Origin: Euryarchaeota archaeon UBA550
Lineage (GTDB): Archaea > Thermoplasmatota > Poseidoniia > Poseidoniales > Poseidoniaceae
DNA length: 7,627 bases
Reading direction: 5' to 3'
Assembly: GCA_002506705.1 (NCBI GenBank)
Contig: DAYA01000062.1
Coordinates: forward strand, 1 to 7,627
Positions 6,016-7,627 of this stretch are shown here, one piece after another. The stretch's first letter is position 1. Each line of letters starts with the position of its first letter. A program made the translations under genes and the position numbers. The notes under the pieces are model-generated. The model worked only from the letters and a program-made list of their open reading frames with translations, was not told the DNA's origin and did no database searches.

Positions 6016-7110
6016 ATGCAGATACATGGGATAATACAAAAGAGAAGAAAGTCGCTTACCTTGTTAATGCTAGATAAAATACAATCTACGCCTGCAAAAA
6101 TATGCCTCGGACTAACAGCTCTTGTTATGTTCGTTTATTCGTTGAATTTCATGTTCTTTGCCGATTGCTATTCAATCGGTGGAGATAGTTGTTTCACATT
6201 GTTGAACAATAAGTCTGAAGTGGGAGACAGCATTTATGGAAACGGTGGACCTGAAACCGCTTTCAACGGAATTCTGATGTTTGGAATTTTCCTATCTTCA
6301 ATGATTATATTGATTGAAGGGCCAAAAGGTAAGTGGACAACAATGATTCCTGTAATGATTGGTCTATTTGCAATGACAGTAGCAATGTGGTTGGATGATA
6401 CTGGTGCATTAAACATCAATTCAACACCAAAGTACGTTGTGCCTGCTGTATTGGCATTGTATGCCGTCTCCTACTTCTTGATGAAGGACGAAGGAGTAAA
6501 CGAGGGATTGTCGGACTACAAGCCAGGTATCAAAGTTCAAGATAAATTTGCAATGGTTGCACTAGTGTTGCTTGTTTTGATGGGATTATTCTACTCACTA
6601 CGAATGATCTTCACACCAGACTCAGTAATTGGCGAAGGCTTCCCAAGCGATGAAGCATGGGTAGTTGCTCTTGGTGGAGATGCAGCACGTGCGGTCGGAC
6701 AGGGCATACCATCCGAGGTTACAGTTGCAGTATCAGGGTCCTTGATTTTGGTATACACACTATGGTCCGCTCTAGTTTTAACCAACGGAGCATCTGGACA
6801 ATGGTCAGTAATGCATCCTTCACTGTTTGCTTTCATTTCTGTGACTATTGGTACTTACATGGGTATGCTAGCTGGTACAGCAAGAACAGTAAGCGATGGT
6901 AACCAAATGGATGCTCTAGCAGGACCTCTTGTCATGCTTCTTGTAGCGATTGCATACTTCAGACTACGATCAGAAGGAGTTGAAGATGGAATGACTTTCC
7001 AAGGGGAAGAAGTTGAACCAGCATGGTTCACGAATGGGTTACTGACCTTCGCACTGATTATGGGAGCATTGTTCGCAATCTTCTCCATCTTCTGGGAAAA
7101 CGTTGGTTGA
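6016..7110 (+). CDS. Polytopic membrane protein with internal duplication, function unknown
   Basis: I do not recognise this 364-residue protein. About nine hydrophobic segments are visible near residues 29-48, 83-101, 108-126, 140-156, 178-199, 234-256, 267-286, 302-316 and 338-360. Two diverged repeats of four segments each can be aligned by eye. GKWTTMIP (105-112) matches GQWSVMHP (261-268), and YFLMKDEGVNEGLS (153-166) matches YFRLRSEGVEDGMT (314-327). The ninth segment resembles the first segment of each repeat. A loop at 49-80 is polar, with C51 and C59. The start at 6016 is favoured by the TATA-like box about 25 nt upstream. The ATG at 6067 (residue 18, MLDKIQST) is a credible alternative giving 347 residues. 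It is divergent from the zinc-finger membrane protein. No catalytic or transporter motif is evident. Confidence 0.82.
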   Translation: MQIHGIIQKRRKSLTLLMLDKIQSTPAKICLGLTALVMFVYSLNFMFFADCYSIGGDSCFTLLNNKSEVGDSIYGNGGPETAFNGILMFGIFLSSMIILIEGPKGKWTTMIPVMIGLFAMTVAMWLDDTGALNINSTPKYVVPAVLALYAVSYFLMKDEGVNEGLSDYKPGIKVQDKFAMVALVLLVLMGLFYSLRMIFTPDSVIGEGFPSDEAWVVALGGDAARAVGQGIPSEVTVAVSGSLILVYTLWSALVLTNGASGQWSVMHPSLFAFISVTIGTYMGMLAGTARTVSDGNQMDALAGPLVMLLVAIAYFRLRSEGVEDGMTFQGEEVEPAWFTNGLLTFALIMGALFAIFSIFWENVG

Positions 7111-7205
7111 ATTCTTCGTGATTTTCAACAAGCCTTCAAAAATAAACCAGAGAACATGTTTGTGTGTCAGTATTCACATCAGCACTATCGGGCACCTGTG
7201 CTGGT

Positions 7206-7627
7206 GTGGATACTTGGCACTTCGTTTCATATGACCAATTAAGCCATGATTTGCTTCCTGAAAACAAGGACGTTGGCTTGATTTTTATCGAGACATCTTG
7301 GAAGGCCAGCCAATTGCCATACCATAAACAAAAGTTGGCATTATTGCTCTCAAATCAAAGGCACTTCGCCCTTGAAATGCAAGATGCTGGTTATTCAGTT
7401 AGATACACATTTTCTGAGAAAGAATACGGAGAAGTCCTCGCAGAACTTTCTGAAGAACTAGGTGAGATTACTGTGACCAAGCCAGCAGAATTGAGCCTTC
7501 GTCGCTCGATTCAACCGTTGGTCGAATCTGGCCAATTAAGGGTGCTAGAGCACAAGGGCTGGCTTACTACAACTGAGGATTTCCTCAAAGGAGCAGGACA
7601 AAATGCTCCGTGGAGAATGGACAAATT
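7206..7627 (+). CDS. Deoxyribodipyrimidine photolyase-related protein (FeS-type photolyase/cryptochrome), N-terminal part
   Basis: A plus-strand frame with no stop from 7146 to the window edge encodes at least 140 residues from GTG 7206. HFVSYDQLS (5-13) fits the family's opening strand and DQL motif. IETSWKASQLPYHKQKLALL (28-47) then NQRHFALEMQDAGYSVRYTF (50-69) match the conserved helix with RHFA...L...G..V.Y. Just before the edge comes APWRMDK, the family's WRM(E/D) motif. Such proteins bind FAD, often with a 4Fe-4S cluster, and act as (6-4) photolyases or cryptochromes. The catalytic and cluster-binding C-terminal half is outside the window, so the activity cannot be judged. No Shine-Dalgarno is evident. 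GTG 7164 is an alternative start adding 14 residues, but the homologous region begins right at 7206. An AT-rich CAAAAATAAA lies near 7136-7146. Confidence 0.85.
   Translation, partial: MDTWHFVSYDQLSHDLLPENKDVGLIFIETSWKASQLPYHKQKLALLLSNQRHFALEMQDAGYSVRYTFSEKEYGEVLAELSEELGEITVTKPAELSLRRSIQPLVESGQLRVLEHKGWLTTTEDFLKGAGQNAPWRMDK

Noticed and set aside
7111..7205. Possible terminator or hairpin after the membrane protein gene (for example CACC...GGTG near 7193-7207)
   Set aside because: Only a 4-bp stem with no T-run; not distinguishable from chance.
7156..7233. Short ATG-started frame upstream of the photolyase-like gene
   Set aside because: Only 25 codons, overlapping the photolyase frame, and its translation is not convincing as a leader peptide.

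Overview
The window carries a compact carotenoid-to-retinal gene set next to an uncharacterised membrane-protein pair, with the start of a photolyase/cryptochrome-type gene at the right edge. It most resembles a planktonic marine euryarchaeon of the Marine Group II (Candidatus Poseidoniales) type. That assignment is an inference. It rests on the combination of bacterial-type crt genes plus blh, TATA-like boxes about 25 nt upstream of start codons (suggesting leaderless transcripts), AGGTGA-type ribosome binding sites inside an operon, and an archaeal-looking membrane protein with a C2H2 zinc finger. No rRNA or other phylogenetic marker is present to prove it.

Layout. From 2781 leftward to the edge lies a tightly coupled minus-strand operon: crtB (phytoene synthase), crtY (lycopene cyclase) and blh (beta-carotene 15,15'-dioxygenase, cut by the left edge). 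Both junctions are 4-nt ATGA overlaps, and each gene has its own good Shine-Dalgarno sequence. A 113-bp divergent regulatory region (2782-2894) with two dyads and three copies of GTGATWA separates crtB from plus-strand crtI (phytoene desaturase, 2895-4400). An aldo/keto reductase (4401-5237, minus) abuts crtI tail-to-tail with no intervening base. Upstream of it on the same strand is a secreted/anchored protein with a C2H2-like zinc finger (5277-5921). A second divergent promoter region (5922-6015), with nearly symmetrical TATA-like boxes, leads to a nine-segment membrane protein made of two diverged repeats (6016-7110). The window ends in the N-terminal part of a photolyase-related protein (from about 7206).

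How it fits together. GGPP would be converted by CrtB to phytoene, by CrtI to lycopene, by CrtY to beta-carotene, and by Blh to retinal, the chromophore of proteorhodopsin-like light-driven pumps. No rhodopsin gene and no GGPP synthase gene lie in the window. The rhodopsin is expected elsewhere in the genome, and an archaeon can supply GGPP from membrane-lipid synthesis. The photolyase-like gene fits a light-exposed lifestyle. No intergenic gap exceeds about 115 bp. I see no tRNA, rRNA, CRISPR array, transposase or other mobile element.
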